Source: Pseudomonadota bacterium
GTDB lineage: Bacteria; Bdellovibrionota; UBA1018
DNA length: 64,000 nucleotides
Assembly: GCA_027485695.1 (NCBI GenBank)
Contig: JAIXQO010000001.1
Location: 558,001-622,000, forward strand
Direction: 5' to 3'
Shown here piece by piece: positions 26,446 to 36,381 of this stretch. Each line of letters begins with the position of its first letter. The stretch's first letter is position 1. The notes beneath the pieces were generated by a model, which did not search any database, was not told the origin of the DNA, and saw only the letters and a list, made by a program, of their open reading frames with translations. The position numbers and the translations under genes were made by a program.

Positions 26446-26802
26446 TTAATTATTCAGCTCGGAAACTGGGCCGGTCGTCGCCGTAGGCTTGGCGAGATCG
26501 AGACGGGTCAGTTCCGCGCCCATGCGGGCTTGAATGAATCCGGAGAAAGAGCCATCTCCATGACGGATGATCTCTTTCAGCAGGTCCACGGATGGCTGAG
26601 TTTTAGATTTCTTTTCGCTCTCATAGAGGAGCTGGGTCAGCGTCGAAGCAGTGATGTCGTTCTTCGTTTTATTATCAATAACGCGAAGATCTTCACCTGC
26701 CTTGATCATCTTGGCAATTTCATCCAACGTGACGTAACTCGACTCATGTGTGTCATAAAGCTTACGGTTTTGGTAACGCTTGATGACTTTAACTTCTTTC
26801 AT
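26446..26802 (-). CDS. PhaR-type polyhydroxyalkanoate regulator DNA-binding protein
   Basis: A 118-residue protein starting with the diagnostic PHB/PHA accumulation regulator DNA-binding domain: KVIKRYQNRKLYDTHESSYVTL, then IRVIDNKTKNDIT-like residues (here LRVIDNKTKNDIT). In other bacteria PhaR binds polyhydroxyalkanoate granules and represses phasin genes. No phaC or phasin gene lies in this window, and some deltaproteobacterial-type genomes keep this domain without the polymer pathway, so the name is by domain only. Start 26802 has AGGGGG upstream; a longer frame to 26883 lacks support. Confidence 0.85.
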   Translation of the reverse strand: MKEVKVIKRYQNRKLYDTHESSYVTLDEIAKMIKAGEDLRVIDNKTKNDITASTLTQLLYESEKKSKTQPSVDLLKEIIRHGDGSFSGFIQARMGAELTRLDLAKPTATTGPVSELNN

Positions 26803-27172
26803 GATTCCCCCTAACGAATCCCTGAAACAACGGTTTGATTCGTGCTCCCCTGGAACCGAGATCCCAAAGTAGCCCCCACTCAATTATGCCCATTAAATCC
26901 ATTTTGACGTTTTGCGTCACTACGGCTTTAATTGCCGACCCCTTTTCCCCCATCGTAAGCCTGAGATTCCATATAGAAGCTTTGGCCTACGTGAAACGGA
27001 GCCCGCGTAGCGGCATGTCTAAACCATATTGTGGACCTAATAGCAAGCGTTCTGCTCAACGAGTCATGAAGACGTAAAAAAACGAACGATGTCAGCAACT
27101 TGACGCAAAACGATGCTTTTAGTTTTATTCGCCTTTTTCCGAAGAATCTTCCAGGAAGGTGGATCAAAGGTC
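26803..27172. promoter_or_regulatory. Divergent regulatory region, PhaR-type gene versus TPR gene
   Basis: A 370-base gap without a gene. TTGACG (27100-27105) with TTTTAT (27123-27128) at 17-base spacing is a likely promoter for the TPR lipoprotein. The 12-base sequence TGACGCAAAACG at 27101-27112 overlaps this -35 box and occurs inverted at 26908-26919 on the other side of the gap, which could be a shared binding site. Nothing else was recognised. Confidence 0.4.
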
Positions 27173-28993
27173 ATGGTTAGACCGCAATTCAAAGCCTACA
27201 GCACCCTGGGGATCATTTTCGTATTTTCGAGCTGTGCGCATTTTTCGCGCTCGGAAAAGAACGACACCTCCGCCGAAAAAAATCCTCAAACCATTTCGGG
27301 AATGAATGTTTCTCGAGTGCCGTCGAGTGATCAAGTTTTCGCGAGCGCAAGTTATCACTTCTCGATGGCGCAAGCTTACTCTGCCGAAGGGCAGGTAGAT
27401 CGTGCGATCGAAGAATACAAACTTGCACTCATGTATGATGCGAAATCTTCGGTGATCTATTCTCGTTTAGCGGGAGAGTACCTGCGCAAAGGTTCACTCA
27501 GTGCCGCAATGGAAGTTTGCAAAGACGCGATCAAAGTTGACCCGAACTTTACTGATGTTCGCATGGTACTGGCTGGGCTCTACTCAGCCACTCACCAGAA
27601 CGAAGATGCGATCGAGCAGTATGAAGAGGTTTTGAAACGGGATGCCAACCACGAGGAAGCGGCCGTCTACCAAGCCCAGGCCTACCTGGATGCCAATCGC
27701 ACCTTGGATGGTACGCGTCGTCTCAATAGTTTTCTGAAGAAAAATCCGGAATCCGCCCTTGCTTGGTACTACCTCGGTCGAGTGCACCATCAGGCACAAG
27801 AGCCCAAAGCCGCGATCGTCGCATACAAAAAAGCGATCGAGATCAAACCACAGTTTCCTCAGGCGATGCTTTCGCTCGGTTTTCTCTTTGAGGAGTCGCA
27901 GCAGAATGAAAAAGCGATCGCCATCTACCGCGACTTATTCGAGCAGAGCCAAGAGACTGCCGCGGCGAATCGACTTTCGACGATCTATCTGAAGCAGGAA
28001 AAATTCGAAGATGCGCTTCCGTATTTAGAGGCGATGTCGGCAGCCGATCCCGAAGATCTCAACTCTCAGGTCAAGCTGGGGCTCGTTTACATGGAGCTCA
28101 AGCGGTACCCAGAGGCGGAGAAATCTTTTCAGACGATTCTTAAAGCGAATCCTGCCTCTGATCGGGTGCAGTTCTACCTGGCGAGTCTCTACGAGGAGTC
28201 GACGCGGAACGAAGATGCGATCACTCATTTCAAACAGGTTCCGGCGAGTTCAAAACTCTATACGGACGCGTCACTGCACGTCGCAAACCTTCTGAAAACG
28301 ATTGGCAAAAAAGACGACGCCAAGCTGTATTTAGAAGGCGCAATCACGGCAGCACCGAAGACGCCTCAATTTTATATTTATCTCGCGAGTCTCTACGAGG
28401 AGGAGCTCAAACTCCCCGAGTCGATCAAGACGCTCGAACGGGCGTTTGAGGTTTTCCCGGAAGAAGAGAAGATTCTCTACTACCTCGGTAGCCTCTACGA
28501 CCGTACCGGTGCCGTGGAAAAAGGTTTGGCCAAGATGGAGCAACTACTCTTCGTGAACCCGAAGAATTTCGATGCGCTCAACTACTTGGGTTATACTTGG
28601 ACGGTTTTGGGTAAGAACCTCGAACGAGCCGAAGACTATTTGAAACAGGCGCTCGAGATTAAGCCAGATAACGCCTATGTGCTGGATAGCTACGGCTGGC
28701 ACCTCTACGTAAGAGGAGAGACGAAACGCGCAATTCCTTTCTTGGAGAAGGCGGCGAATCTCAAGCGTGACGAATCTGTTATTTTCGAGCATCTGGGAGA
28801 CGCCTACGCCAAGGCAAACCTTCAGGAAAAAGCACTCTCGGCTTACGCTCAGGCCGCTCAACTGACAACGGACGCAAAAGCGGGAGAAGTTGTGGCGCAG
28901 AAGATCGAGTCCATACGTGCGACGCTTGCGCAGAGTGGGCGAGCACAGGGCCGTAGACCAGCCAGCGTTCCTCAAGCTAAACTCGAGAAGTGA
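27173..28993 (+). CDS. TPR-repeat lipoprotein
   Basis: A 606-residue lipoprotein whose signal peptide ends in the lipobox FSSC. The rest is a long array of tetratricopeptide repeats, about 14-15 copies of the 34-residue pattern (for example ALAWYYLGRVHHQAQEPKAA and NFDALNYLGYTWTVLGKN). TPR lipoproteins of this kind usually scaffold envelope complexes. The start was placed at the ATG before the signal peptide, with GGAAGGTGG about ten bases upstream. The gene overlaps the LolB-like gene by four bases (GTGA), and the peptide importer follows. Confidence 0.85.
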   Translation: MVRPQFKAYSTLGIIFVFSSCAHFSRSEKNDTSAEKNPQTISGMNVSRVPSSDQVFASASYHFSMAQAYSAEGQVDRAIEEYKLALMYDAKSSVIYSRLAGEYLRKGSLSAAMEVCKDAIKVDPNFTDVRMVLAGLYSATHQNEDAIEQYEEVLKRDANHEEAAVYQAQAYLDANRTLDGTRRLNSFLKKNPESALAWYYLGRVHHQAQEPKAAIVAYKKAIEIKPQFPQAMLSLGFLFEESQQNEKAIAIYRDLFEQSQETAAANRLSTIYLKQEKFEDALPYLEAMSAADPEDLNSQVKLGLVYMELKRYPEAEKSFQTILKANPASDRVQFYLASLYEESTRNEDAITHFKQVPASSKLYTDASLHVANLLKTIGKKDDAKLYLEGAITAAPKTPQFYIYLASLYEEELKLPESIKTLERAFEVFPEEEKILYYLGSLYDRTGAVEKGLAKMEQLLFVNPKNFDALNYLGYTWTVLGKNLERAEDYLKQALEIKPDNAYVLDSYGWHLYVRGETKRAIPFLEKAANLKRDESVIFEHLGDAYAKANLQEKALSAYAQAAQLTTDAKAGEVVAQKIESIRATLAQSGRAQGRRPASVPQAKLEK

Positions 28994-29673
28994 GTTTCTC
29001 TCGGTTTGTTCCTTTTGTAATTATTTCGGTTTCGATTTTGGGTTGCACGTCAGCGCAAAAGCGTTCCGAGGGCGATCCACAGGCGGCATTCCAGCAGATT
29101 TGCACTCGACCGGATGAAGTCGACCAAGTCAGTGGAAGTGTCTGGATTAAAATCGATGGTCCGCGGGGCAAAGGTCAGTTTCCCGCAAACGTTCTCTATG
29201 AACGTGTTCCAGCTCAAAAACTCGTCATTCAAGTCACTGATCTCATTGGTACTCCGCTCAGTGAGCTCACCGTCGATGATCAGGGGCTTCGAGTCGTAGG
29301 TCAGGGCTCGAACATCGATTGGATCAAAAAAAGTATCGAATCGCAGTCACTCTTGGGGCTCAAGCCCAAGACGCTGACCCATCTATTTGCTGGCAAACCC
29401 ATTTGTCCAACCCAGGTGGAGCGCGTCTATTGGTCTGAGAGTGAACTAGTCGCGGAAGTAAATCGAACGATCTCCTATCGCTATGGATTGGTCTCATGGG
29501 GGGGGCGACTCCTGGTGTCGTCGCTTGCAGTGACGGGTTTGCGCGTTGAGTTCTTGGATCCTGAGGATCCCATTGGTCTTCCCAAACAGATGCATGGAGA
29601 GTCTGCGCAGGGCTCCATCAAAGTGCGGTGGAGAGATCGAAAACTCCAATTAAAACCGAAGACTCCGAATTGA
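28990..29673 (+). CDS. LolB-like outer-membrane lipoprotein
   Basis: A 227-residue lipoprotein with the lipobox ILGC near residue 19. The mature part has the beta pattern of LolB/DUF4292-type proteins: VSGSVWIKIDGPRGKGQFPANVLYE followed by LVIQVTDLIGTPLSELTVDDQGLRV. LolB receives lipoproteins from LolA and inserts them in the outer membrane; similarity here is by pattern only, so the role is tentative. The GTG start is fixed by the GTGA overlap with the TPR gene. Confidence 0.6.
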   Translation: MSFSRFVPFVIISVSILGCTSAQKRSEGDPQAAFQQICTRPDEVDQVSGSVWIKIDGPRGKGQFPANVLYERVPAQKLVIQVTDLIGTPLSELTVDDQGLRVVGQGSNIDWIKKSIESQSLLGLKPKTLTHLFAGKPICPTQVERVYWSESELVAEVNRTISYRYGLVSWGGRLLVSSLAVTGLRVEFLDPEDPIGLPKQMHGESAQGSIKVRWRDRKLQLKPKTPN

Positions 29674-29704
29674 CACTACTGGCGTCCCAAGGTAGCACTT
29701 CGGG

Positions 29705-31462
29705 ATGACTATCGGACGCATCCTTACCGGATTCTCTCTCACGTTAGCGCTTGTATTCGCAGGCGCTTGCACCAAGGCTTCGAAAGATTCGAGTAATACG
29801 CTCTACGCGTACTCGATCGCAAAAATCAAAGGTCTCGATCCAGCATTCTCGGATGACCTTTATTCCGGCGCTGAAGTAGCCCGCGTATACGATACGCTTC
29901 TCCAGTATCACTACCTCAAGCGTCCCTACGTGCTGGAGCCAAGTCTCGCGGAAGCGCTACCTGAAATTAGCAAAGACGGTAAGACCTATACCTTCAAATT
30001 GAAAAAAGGCGTTTTGTTCCAGGACGACGCTGCGTTTGAAAAAACTCAGGGCAAAGGTCGTGAACTCGTAGCCGAAGATTTCATCTACTCGTTCAAGCGT
30101 CTAGCCAATCCGAAATTGAATTCGCCGATGTGGTGGATTCTCGATGGTAAGATTGCCGGTCTGAATGAATGGCGCGCGACTCAAGCCAAAGCCGAAAAAG
30201 TCGATTACGATGTTCCAGTGTCGGGCTTGAAAGCGGTCGATTCTCACACGCTTCAAGTGGTGCTGACTCAGCCATCGTATCAATTCATCTATAATATCGC
30301 GATGCCGGCAGCGAGCGCGGTTGCACGCGAGGTTGTCGAAAAATACGGACCTGAGTTCTTGAATCACCCTGTGGGAACGGGCGCGTTCAAGGTCGCTGAG
30401 TACAATCCAGCTTCGAAAATCATTTACGTGAAAAACCCGACCTTCCGCAAAGAAGTCTATCCTTCTGAAGGCGCGGCCGGAGACCAAGAAAAAGGGCTGC
30501 TTGCCGATGCAGGCAAAACGCTTCCTTTGGTAGATAAGATCGTCATGACGGTTTACACCGAGTCACAGCCTCAGTGGTTGACCTTCATGAAAGGCGAACT
30601 CGACTATTCGAGCATTCCAAAAGATAGCTTCAATCAGGCTCTGACGCCGCAAAAAGAGCTTCAGCCCGAGTTGAAAAAACAAGGTGTCGCACTTCATTCT
30701 TCTCCTCAGCTCGACATCACGCACTTTTCGTTCAACATGACCGATCCGGTGGTGGGTAAGAACAAATACCTTCGCCAAGCGATCAGCCTCGCCATGGACA
30801 ACGACAAGCAGATCGAGCTTTTCTACAATGGTCGCGCGATTTCGGCTCAAGGCCCGATCCCTCCGGGACTATCTGGATATGACGAAAAGTTGGTGAACCC
30901 TTACAAGGGTCACAACATCGAAAAAGCCAAAGAGTTGATGAAAAAAGCGGGCTATCCAGATGGCAAAGGCCTCGCACCGCTCGAATACGTCACGATCTCC
31001 GATAGTACGACTCGTCAGATGACGGAGTTCTATCAAAAAGAGATGGCCGAAATCGGCGTTCAAGTAAAAGTTCAAACCTACAGCTGGCCAGAGTTTCAGC
31101 AATCGGTTAAGAATAAAAAAGGTCAGGTTTGGTCGTACGCTTGGGGAGCCGACTACCCGGATGCCGAAAACTTCTTGCAGCTTTTCTACAGCAAGAACGC
31201 TTCGCCGGGTCCAAACGACTCCAACTACAACAATCCTGAATTTGATAAATTGTATGAGAAGGCGCTGACTTTACCTGATGGTCCCGAAAGAACGGCGCTT
31301 TATCAAAAAATGGTCGCTTTAGTCGTGGAAGATACTCCGTGGGTCTTTGGAGTTCACCGGTTGCTATTTGGTTTGACACACCGTTGGATGAAAAACTATA
31401 AGCCACACGAGTTCCACGGCATGTCGAAGTACTATGCTATCGACACGGCCTTGAGAAAATAA
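29705..31462 (+). CDS. Peptide ABC transporter substrate-binding lipoprotein (OppA/DppA family)
   Basis: A 585-residue lipoprotein (lipobox AGAC near residue 22) of the SBP_bac_5 family, which captures oligopeptides or other solutes in the periplasm and delivers them to the permeases encoded next. Family features are DPAFSDDLYSGAEVARVYDTLLQYHY near the N-terminus and VAEDFIYSFKRLANP in domain I. It is the first gene of a five-gene importer set. A strong stem-loop lies between it and the first permease and may keep its message more abundant. Confidence 0.93.
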   Translation: MTIGRILTGFSLTLALVFAGACTKASKDSSNTLYAYSIAKIKGLDPAFSDDLYSGAEVARVYDTLLQYHYLKRPYVLEPSLAEALPEISKDGKTYTFKLKKGVLFQDDAAFEKTQGKGRELVAEDFIYSFKRLANPKLNSPMWWILDGKIAGLNEWRATQAKAEKVDYDVPVSGLKAVDSHTLQVVLTQPSYQFIYNIAMPAASAVAREVVEKYGPEFLNHPVGTGAFKVAEYNPASKIIYVKNPTFRKEVYPSEGAAGDQEKGLLADAGKTLPLVDKIVMTVYTESQPQWLTFMKGELDYSSIPKDSFNQALTPQKELQPELKKQGVALHSSPQLDITHFSFNMTDPVVGKNKYLRQAISLAMDNDKQIELFYNGRAISAQGPIPPGLSGYDEKLVNPYKGHNIEKAKELMKKAGYPDGKGLAPLEYVTISDSTTRQMTEFYQKEMAEIGVQVKVQTYSWPEFQQSVKNKKGQVWSYAWGADYPDAENFLQLFYSKNASPGPNDSNYNNPEFDKLYEKALTLPDGPERTALYQKMVALVVEDTPWVFGVHRLLFGLTHRWMKNYKPHEFHGMSKYYAIDTALRK

Positions 31463-31472
31463 GACAAGCTAG

Positions 31473-31496
31473 GGCCTCTCGCTCGCGCGAGGGGCC
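31473..31496 (+). promoter_or_regulatory. Intercistronic stem-loop after the binding-protein gene
   Basis: GGCCTCTCGC pairs with GCGAGGGGCC across a four-base loop, with one G-U pair. No T-tract follows at once, so it is more likely an mRNA-stabilising or partial-attenuation structure than a full terminator. Confidence 0.55.
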
Positions 31497-31529
31497 AAGC
31501 TCGTTTTCGTTTGGGGGGACATCGGATCT

Positions 31530-32465
31530 ATGTTCGTTTTTTTGGTCCGTCGTATTGTGGGATCTATTCCGGTCATTTTCGGAGTAGCACTCGTTGTTTT
31601 CGTTCTATTCAATATCGTCGGCGGTGATCCCGCACTTCAGATGGTGGGTAAGCACGCGACTGCTCAGCAGATCGCGGATATCCGACGCGAGTACGGGCTC
31701 GATCAGCCGCTCTTCGTTCAGTTTTTCAACTACCTGAAAGAAATCCTGACGTTTGAATTTGGCCGCAGCTATGCGACTCGCCAGAAAATCAGCGATATGA
31801 TTTTGAATGGTATCGGCCCATCTCTTTCGCTGGCCGTGCCTGCATTTCTGGTCACGACCGTTCTTGCAGTTTCTATCGGCCTCGTCGTTTCTTATTTCCG
31901 CGGGAAATTGATCGATCGGGCGACGGTCCTCCTCTGCGTCGTGGGAATCAGTATTCCATCTCTCGGATACATCCTTTTCGGGCAGTACATCTTAGCTTAC
32001 AAGATGAACCTATTTCCGATTTCTGGTTTCGACTATTCCTGGTCGGGCCGAATCGAATACCTGGTTCTGCCGGCGATCGTGTGGATTCTCCTTTCGGTCG
32101 GTTACGACGTTCGTTTCTACCGAACCGCGCTCTTAGAAGAGACCTCTCAAGATTACGTTCGTACCGCCCGAGCCAAGGGCCTGTCTGAACCGCGTATTTT
32201 CTTTAAGCACGTTCTCAAAAACTCAATGGTTCCTATCGTCACCAACGTGATCTTGGAAATCCCGCTCCTGATCCTGGGCGCATTCCTTTTGGAGAGCTTC
32301 TTCGGCATCCCGGGTATCGGCAGCATCACGATCGATGCGATCCATAACAGCGATCTTCCCGTGATCAAGGCCATGGCGACAATGACGTCGCTACTCTACA
32401 TCTTCGGAAACATCATGACGGACGTCGTTTACACGCTCGTCGACCCAAGGGTGAAATTGAAATGA
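31530..32465 (+). CDS. Peptide ABC transporter permease, DppB/OppB type
   Basis: A 311-residue inner-membrane permease with six helices and the EAA-loop signature (YVRTARAKGLSEPRIFFKHVLKN) that contacts the ATPases. The N-terminus RRIVGSIPVIFGVALVVFVLF and the IVGGDPA segment are typical of DppB. Four-base overlap with the next permease. Confidence 0.95.
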   Translation: MFVFLVRRIVGSIPVIFGVALVVFVLFNIVGGDPALQMVGKHATAQQIADIRREYGLDQPLFVQFFNYLKEILTFEFGRSYATRQKISDMILNGIGPSLSLAVPAFLVTTVLAVSIGLVVSYFRGKLIDRATVLLCVVGISIPSLGYILFGQYILAYKMNLFPISGFDYSWSGRIEYLVLPAIVWILLSVGYDVRFYRTALLEETSQDYVRTARAKGLSEPRIFFKHVLKNSMVPIVTNVILEIPLLILGAFLLESFFGIPGIGSITIDAIHNSDLPVIKAMATMTSLLYIFGNIMTDVVYTLVDPRVKLK

Positions 32466-33370
32466 GCAGTATTCATTCAGCAGTGTCCCCACTTGCGCCC
32501 ACTCAACCGGTTGAGATCAAAGGCAAGAGCCTTTGGGATCACGCCTGGATCCGCCTCAAGCGAGATCGAATGGCGATCATCTGTTTCTCGATCATCGTAT
32601 TCTACGCGACGGTCGCTCTTCTCGCTAAGATGGGTCTGATCGCTACACCTTGGTCTGATGTCGTCGGAGCGAGCTATCAAGCGCCGAGTTCAGGTGATAT
32701 GCGCCTTTGGCTCGGGACGGATATTTTCGGACGTAGCGTGTTTTATAAGGTCATTCACGGAACTCGCATCGCAATGAGCGTGGGTCTCGTGACGGCTGTT
32801 ATTGCGGTTCCGGTCGGAGTGGTTTTCGGGGCAGTCGCTGGTTATTTCGGTGGTTGGATCGATGAAGTCATCGTGTGGTTTTACACCACTCTGAGTTCCA
32901 TTCCGAATATCATGCTCCTTCTTGCGATCGCGTATTCGCTCGGCAAGGGCATCACGGCGATCTATATCTCGCTCATTGCAACGTCTTGGATCGGTATGGC
33001 GCGGATCATGCGAGGCGAGTTCATTAAGCATAAGAATCGCGAATACGTCATTGCCGCGGATAGTCTGGGTGCTTCGAATTTCTCGAAGATCTTTAAGCAC
33101 ATCCTGCCGAACGTTTCCCACTTCATCATTCTGAACTTTTCGATTCAATTCATCTCGGCCATCAAGGCCGAGGTCATCCTGTCGTTCCTGGGTTTGGGCG
33201 TGCAAGGCGAGCCAAGCTGGGGCGTGATGATCGACGACGCGAAGCTCGAGTTGGCTCGCGGAGTCTGGTGGCAGCTGGCGGGCGCAACGACGGCGATGTT
33301 CTTTGTTGTGCTGGCATTCAATATTCTCGGCGATTCGCTCCGCGACGCCTTGGATCCGAAAATCAAATAA
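32462..33370 (+). CDS. Peptide ABC transporter permease, DppC/OppC type
   Basis: A 302-residue partner permease. It has the cytoplasmic N-terminal extension of OppC proteins, LGTDIFGRSVFYKVIHGTRIAM, which is the family's highly conserved opening, and an EAA loop at YVIAADSLGASNFSKIFKHILPN. It overlaps the DppB-type gene by ATGA and is followed by the first ATPase after 13 bases. Confidence 0.95.
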   Translation: MSSIHSAVSPLAPTQPVEIKGKSLWDHAWIRLKRDRMAIICFSIIVFYATVALLAKMGLIATPWSDVVGASYQAPSSGDMRLWLGTDIFGRSVFYKVIHGTRIAMSVGLVTAVIAVPVGVVFGAVAGYFGGWIDEVIVWFYTTLSSIPNIMLLLAIAYSLGKGITAIYISLIATSWIGMARIMRGEFIKHKNREYVIAADSLGASNFSKIFKHILPNVSHFIILNFSIQFISAIKAEVILSFLGLGVQGEPSWGVMIDDAKLELARGVWWQLAGATTAMFFVVLAFNILGDSLRDALDPKIK

Positions 33371-33383
33371 GGAGGAGTAGGCG

Positions 33384-34385
33384 ATGAGCAACGAAAAGAT
33401 TCTCGAAGTCAAAAACCTAGAAACCTCCTTCCGAACCGAAGACGGCGTCGTCAAGGCAGTCGATAACGTCAGTTTCGATGTTTATCGCGGTAAGACTCTC
33501 GGTATCGTCGGGGAGTCCGGTTGCGGAAAATCCGTGACCTCCCTTTCGATTATGCAGTTGATCCCGAATCCTCCCGGCAAGGTCACCGGCGGTCAGATCC
33601 TCTACAAAGGCGAAGATCTCCTGAAAAAATCGCCTTCGCAGATGCGGGCCATTCGGGGCAATGAGATCTCGATGATTTTCCAAGAGCCAATGACGTCGCT
33701 CAACCCGGTTTTTACGATCGGGAACCAGCTAATTGAAGCGATCACGCTTCACCAGAAGCTTTCCAAAAAAGATGCGGTTGTCAAAGCGATTGAGATGCTC
33801 CGCCTGGTGGGTATCCCTTCTCCTGATAAGCGCATTCTCGATTATCCGCACCAGCTCTCAGGCGGTATGCGCCAACGCGTGATGATTGCGATGGCATTGT
33901 CTTGCAATCCAAACGTTCTGATTGCCGACGAACCGACGACCGCACTCGATGTGACGATTCAGGCGCAGATTCTCGATCTCTTGAAAGGCCTTCAGGACAA
34001 AGTCGGCATGGGACTGATCCTGATCACCCACGACCTGGGCGTTGTAGCCGAGGTTTGCGATGACGTCGTTGTGATGTACGCCGGCAAAGTCGTCGAGCAA
34101 GGGACCGTGCGCGAGATCTTCAAGAACCCGAAACACCCTTACACGCGCGGTTTGCTCAACAGCATTCCGACGCTCAGCAAGGATCCGACGGGCAAGATTA
34201 AACGAGATCGCCTAGAAACCATCCCGGGCATCGTGCCGAACTTGCTTCAGCTGCCGAAAGGTTGCCGTTTCCAAGAGCGCTGCACGCTCGTGCAGGACGT
34301 TTGCCGAGGCGATGAACCGGAGCTCCGTCTGGCCAAAAAAGACGATCATCTCGACCACCTCGCGCGTTGCACGCAGACGGTTTAA
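33384..34385 (+). CDS. Peptide ABC transporter ATP-binding protein, DppD/OppD type
   Basis: A 333-residue ATPase with Walker [10 protein letters not shown]-loop in [11 protein letters not shown], signature LSGGMRQRV, Walker [12 protein letters not shown] and the H-loop ITHDLG. The C-terminal oligopeptide-transporter extension contains a four-cysteine pattern (CRFQERC, then VC and RC) that in relatives binds an iron-sulfur cluster. GGAGGAG precedes the ATG. Confidence 0.95.
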   Translation: MSNEKILEVKNLETSFRTEDGVVKAVDNVSFDVYRGKTLGIVGESGCGKSVTSLSIMQLIPNPPGKVTGGQILYKGEDLLKKSPSQMRAIRGNEISMIFQEPMTSLNPVFTIGNQLIEAITLHQKLSKKDAVVKAIEMLRLVGIPSPDKRILDYPHQLSGGMRQRVMIAMALSCNPNVLIADEPTTALDVTIQAQILDLLKGLQDKVGMGLILITHDLGVVAEVCDDVVVMYAGKVVEQGTVREIFKNPKHPYTRGLLNSIPTLSKDPTGKIKRDRLETIPGIVPNLLQLPKGCRFQERCTLVQDVCRGDEPELRLAKKDDHLDHLARCTQTV

Positions 34386-34401
34386 TTAGGAGACGACGAC
34401 C

Positions 34402-35391
34402 ATGGAATCCAATGAAGTGCTTCTCTCCGTTCGAAACCTCGTAAAACGATTCCCCATCAAAGGCGGAATCCTGAATCGCGAGATTTCCTCCGTCAAAGCC
34501 GTCTCTGACGTTTCTTTCGACATCCGTCGTGGTGAGACTCTGGGTCTCGTCGGCGAATCCGGCTGTGGCAAGTCCACTCTCGGACGCTCCATCCTTCGTT
34601 TGATCGAGCCGACAAGTGGGCAGGTGTTTTTCAAAGGCAAAGACATCACAAAGATCGGCGCGAGTGAAATGCGCGCGCTTCGTCGTCAGATGCAGATCAT
34701 TTTTCAAGATCCTTATGCATCACTCAACCCTCGGATGACGGTTGAACAGATCTTGGGTGAGCCCCTCGATATTCACGGTCTCGTGAAATCCAAAGAAGAA
34801 CGTCGCAAGCGCATCACGAAACTCTTGGATCTGGTGGGCCTTCGTCGCGAGGCGATCAGCCGGTACCCGCATGAATTCTCGGGCGGTCAGCGCCAGCGGA
34901 TCTGTATCGCTCGCGCGCTTGCGGTTGAACCCGAGTTCATTGTTTGCGATGAGCCGGTTTCTGCGCTCGACGTTTCGATTCAGGCGCAAATCGTGAACCT
35001 GATGCAGGATCTTCAAAAAGAGCTGGGTTTGACCTATCTCTTCATCGCCCATGATCTCAAAGTCGTGGAGCACATCTCGAATCGTGTTGCCGTCATGTAC
35101 CTCGGCAAGATGGTGGAGCTCGCGGATTCGGAGGAACTCTACCAGAACCCTCGACATCCTTACACGAAAGCGCTTTTGTCTGCGATCCCGCTTCCTGATC
35201 CGGATTACCACAAAGAGCGCATCATTTTGCGAGGAGACGTACCTTCTCCCATCAACCCGCCGTCGGGTTGTTATTTCCATCCACGTTGTCCCAAGGTCCA
35301 GGAGAACTGCAAAACCGTTTGGCCGACGCTTTCCAAAGCGCCATCCAATTCGCCTGAGCCGCATCTTGGCGCTTGTTTCTACATGGACTGA
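34402..35391 (+). CDS. Peptide ABC transporter ATP-binding protein, DppF/OppF type
   Basis: A 329-residue second ATPase forming a heterodimer with the preceding one. Walker [11 protein letters not shown]-loop [11 protein letters not shown], signature FSGGQRQRI, Walker [13 protein letters not shown] and H-loop IAHDL are all intact, and the C-terminal cysteine motif ([14 protein letters not shown]) is present. Last gene of the importer; the only structure after it is a weak 6-bp hairpin at 35396-35420. Confidence 0.95.
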   Translation: MESNEVLLSVRNLVKRFPIKGGILNREISSVKAVSDVSFDIRRGETLGLVGESGCGKSTLGRSILRLIEPTSGQVFFKGKDITKIGASEMRALRRQMQIIFQDPYASLNPRMTVEQILGEPLDIHGLVKSKEERRKRITKLLDLVGLRREAISRYPHEFSGGQRQRICIARALAVEPEFIVCDEPVSALDVSIQAQIVNLMQDLQKELGLTYLFIAHDLKVVEHISNRVAVMYLGKMVELADSEELYQNPRHPYTKALLSAIPLPDPDYHKERIILRGDVPSPINPPSGCYFHPRCPKVQENCKTVWPTLSKAPSNSPEPHLGACFYMD

Positions 35392-35490
35392 TAGCCGTTT
35401 GACGTTCGTGACGACAAACGCCTGACGACCTAATCATTGTCATAGTTTTCAGCCAAAAGACCGATCAGATCTTGTGGTGGTACGTCTTCG

Positions 35491-36381
35491 ATGACCGAAG
35501 TCGTTCATGCATCACGGACAGGTCGGATGGACTTCGAGCGTAAAAAACTCAGCTTGTCGGAAATCAATACCCTCATCGAGATCGATGTCGGGGATCTCGT
35601 GCCGTTGCGTCCACTCGGCACGGTTGTTTACCTTTGCCTGGCTCAGAACCAGAAACTCGTTGCGATCAAAGGCCCATTTGACTTCTTTACGAACGAAGAA
35701 ATTGATCGCATTCGTGGTGCTGGAAAAGTCTATGCCCACCCGATCTTGGAGAGCGTCGACAGGATCAGGCGCGTCGCTGAAAGAGTGCGGGCCGTCCTCG
35801 CTTGGCAGGAGCCTGCTGAAGGCGTTTTTTTAGAGCCGGCTCCGTATGAAATTTCCTATTCCTTGAAGCCGCATTTATCAGCCGTATGGAGACGGAATGA
35901 ACAAGCGCTGGCGCTTGAAACGTTCTTTTTGCCGTTCTTTATCGAATCGCTTTGTGGCGCGCTTCCGCCCGAAGAGTTGTTGCGCTTCCGAAACGAAGAC
36001 TTCATGACGTTTGAAGACGCGCTCTTATGCACGGCCACGACACTTTTTCTGGCGATCAATTGCGGCTATCTCGACGTAAAGTATCTGACTGACGCTCGGG
36101 AAAAACTCTTTTTGGAGTTTGTGAGCGGCGCACGTGCCGACGTGTCTGTTGAGCTTCGAGAGCTATTTGAGTGGGTTCGAGGTCGCCTACGCGACGATTC
36201 GGTCACTCGGCTCTATCAAGAAGATTTCGAAAGCGGAACTCAAGTCACTACCTCCAAGGTGTTCTCTAAGCTTGAGAAGCTGGATCGACCGATTCTCGAC
36301 GTAAATGAAGAATCGGTTTACGGACCAAATGGATTGATCGGAGTCGATGCAGGAAAGGAGACAGATGTCAGAGTGGCCTAG
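35491..36381 (+). CDS. Hypothetical cytoplasmic protein, first of an overlapping pair
   Basis: No family recognised. The 296-residue product has no signal peptide. An N-terminal beta-containing domain (residues 17-70, with IEIDVGDLVPLRPLGTVVYL and VAIKGPFDFFTNEEIDRIR) is followed by a helical region with the acidic stretch LPPEELLRFRNEDFMTFEDALLC. The layout suggests a regulatory or structural cytoplasmic protein. It overlaps the coiled-coil gene by 17 bases, so the two are probably functionally linked. An internal ATG at 35527 is an alternative start. Confidence 0.6.
   Translation: MTEVVHASRTGRMDFERKKLSLSEINTLIEIDVGDLVPLRPLGTVVYLCLAQNQKLVAIKGPFDFFTNEEIDRIRGAGKVYAHPILESVDRIRRVAERVRAVLAWQEPAEGVFLEPAPYEISYSLKPHLSAVWRRNEQALALETFFLPFFIESLCGALPPEELLRFRNEDFMTFEDALLCTATTLFLAINCGYLDVKYLTDAREKLFLEFVSGARADVSVELRELFEWVRGRLRDDSVTRLYQEDFESGTQVTTSKVFSKLEKLDRPILDVNEESVYGPNGLIGVDAGKETDVRVA

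Noticed and set aside
35396..35420. Terminator after the peptide importer
   Set aside because: Only a six-base stem with a long loop and no T-tract.
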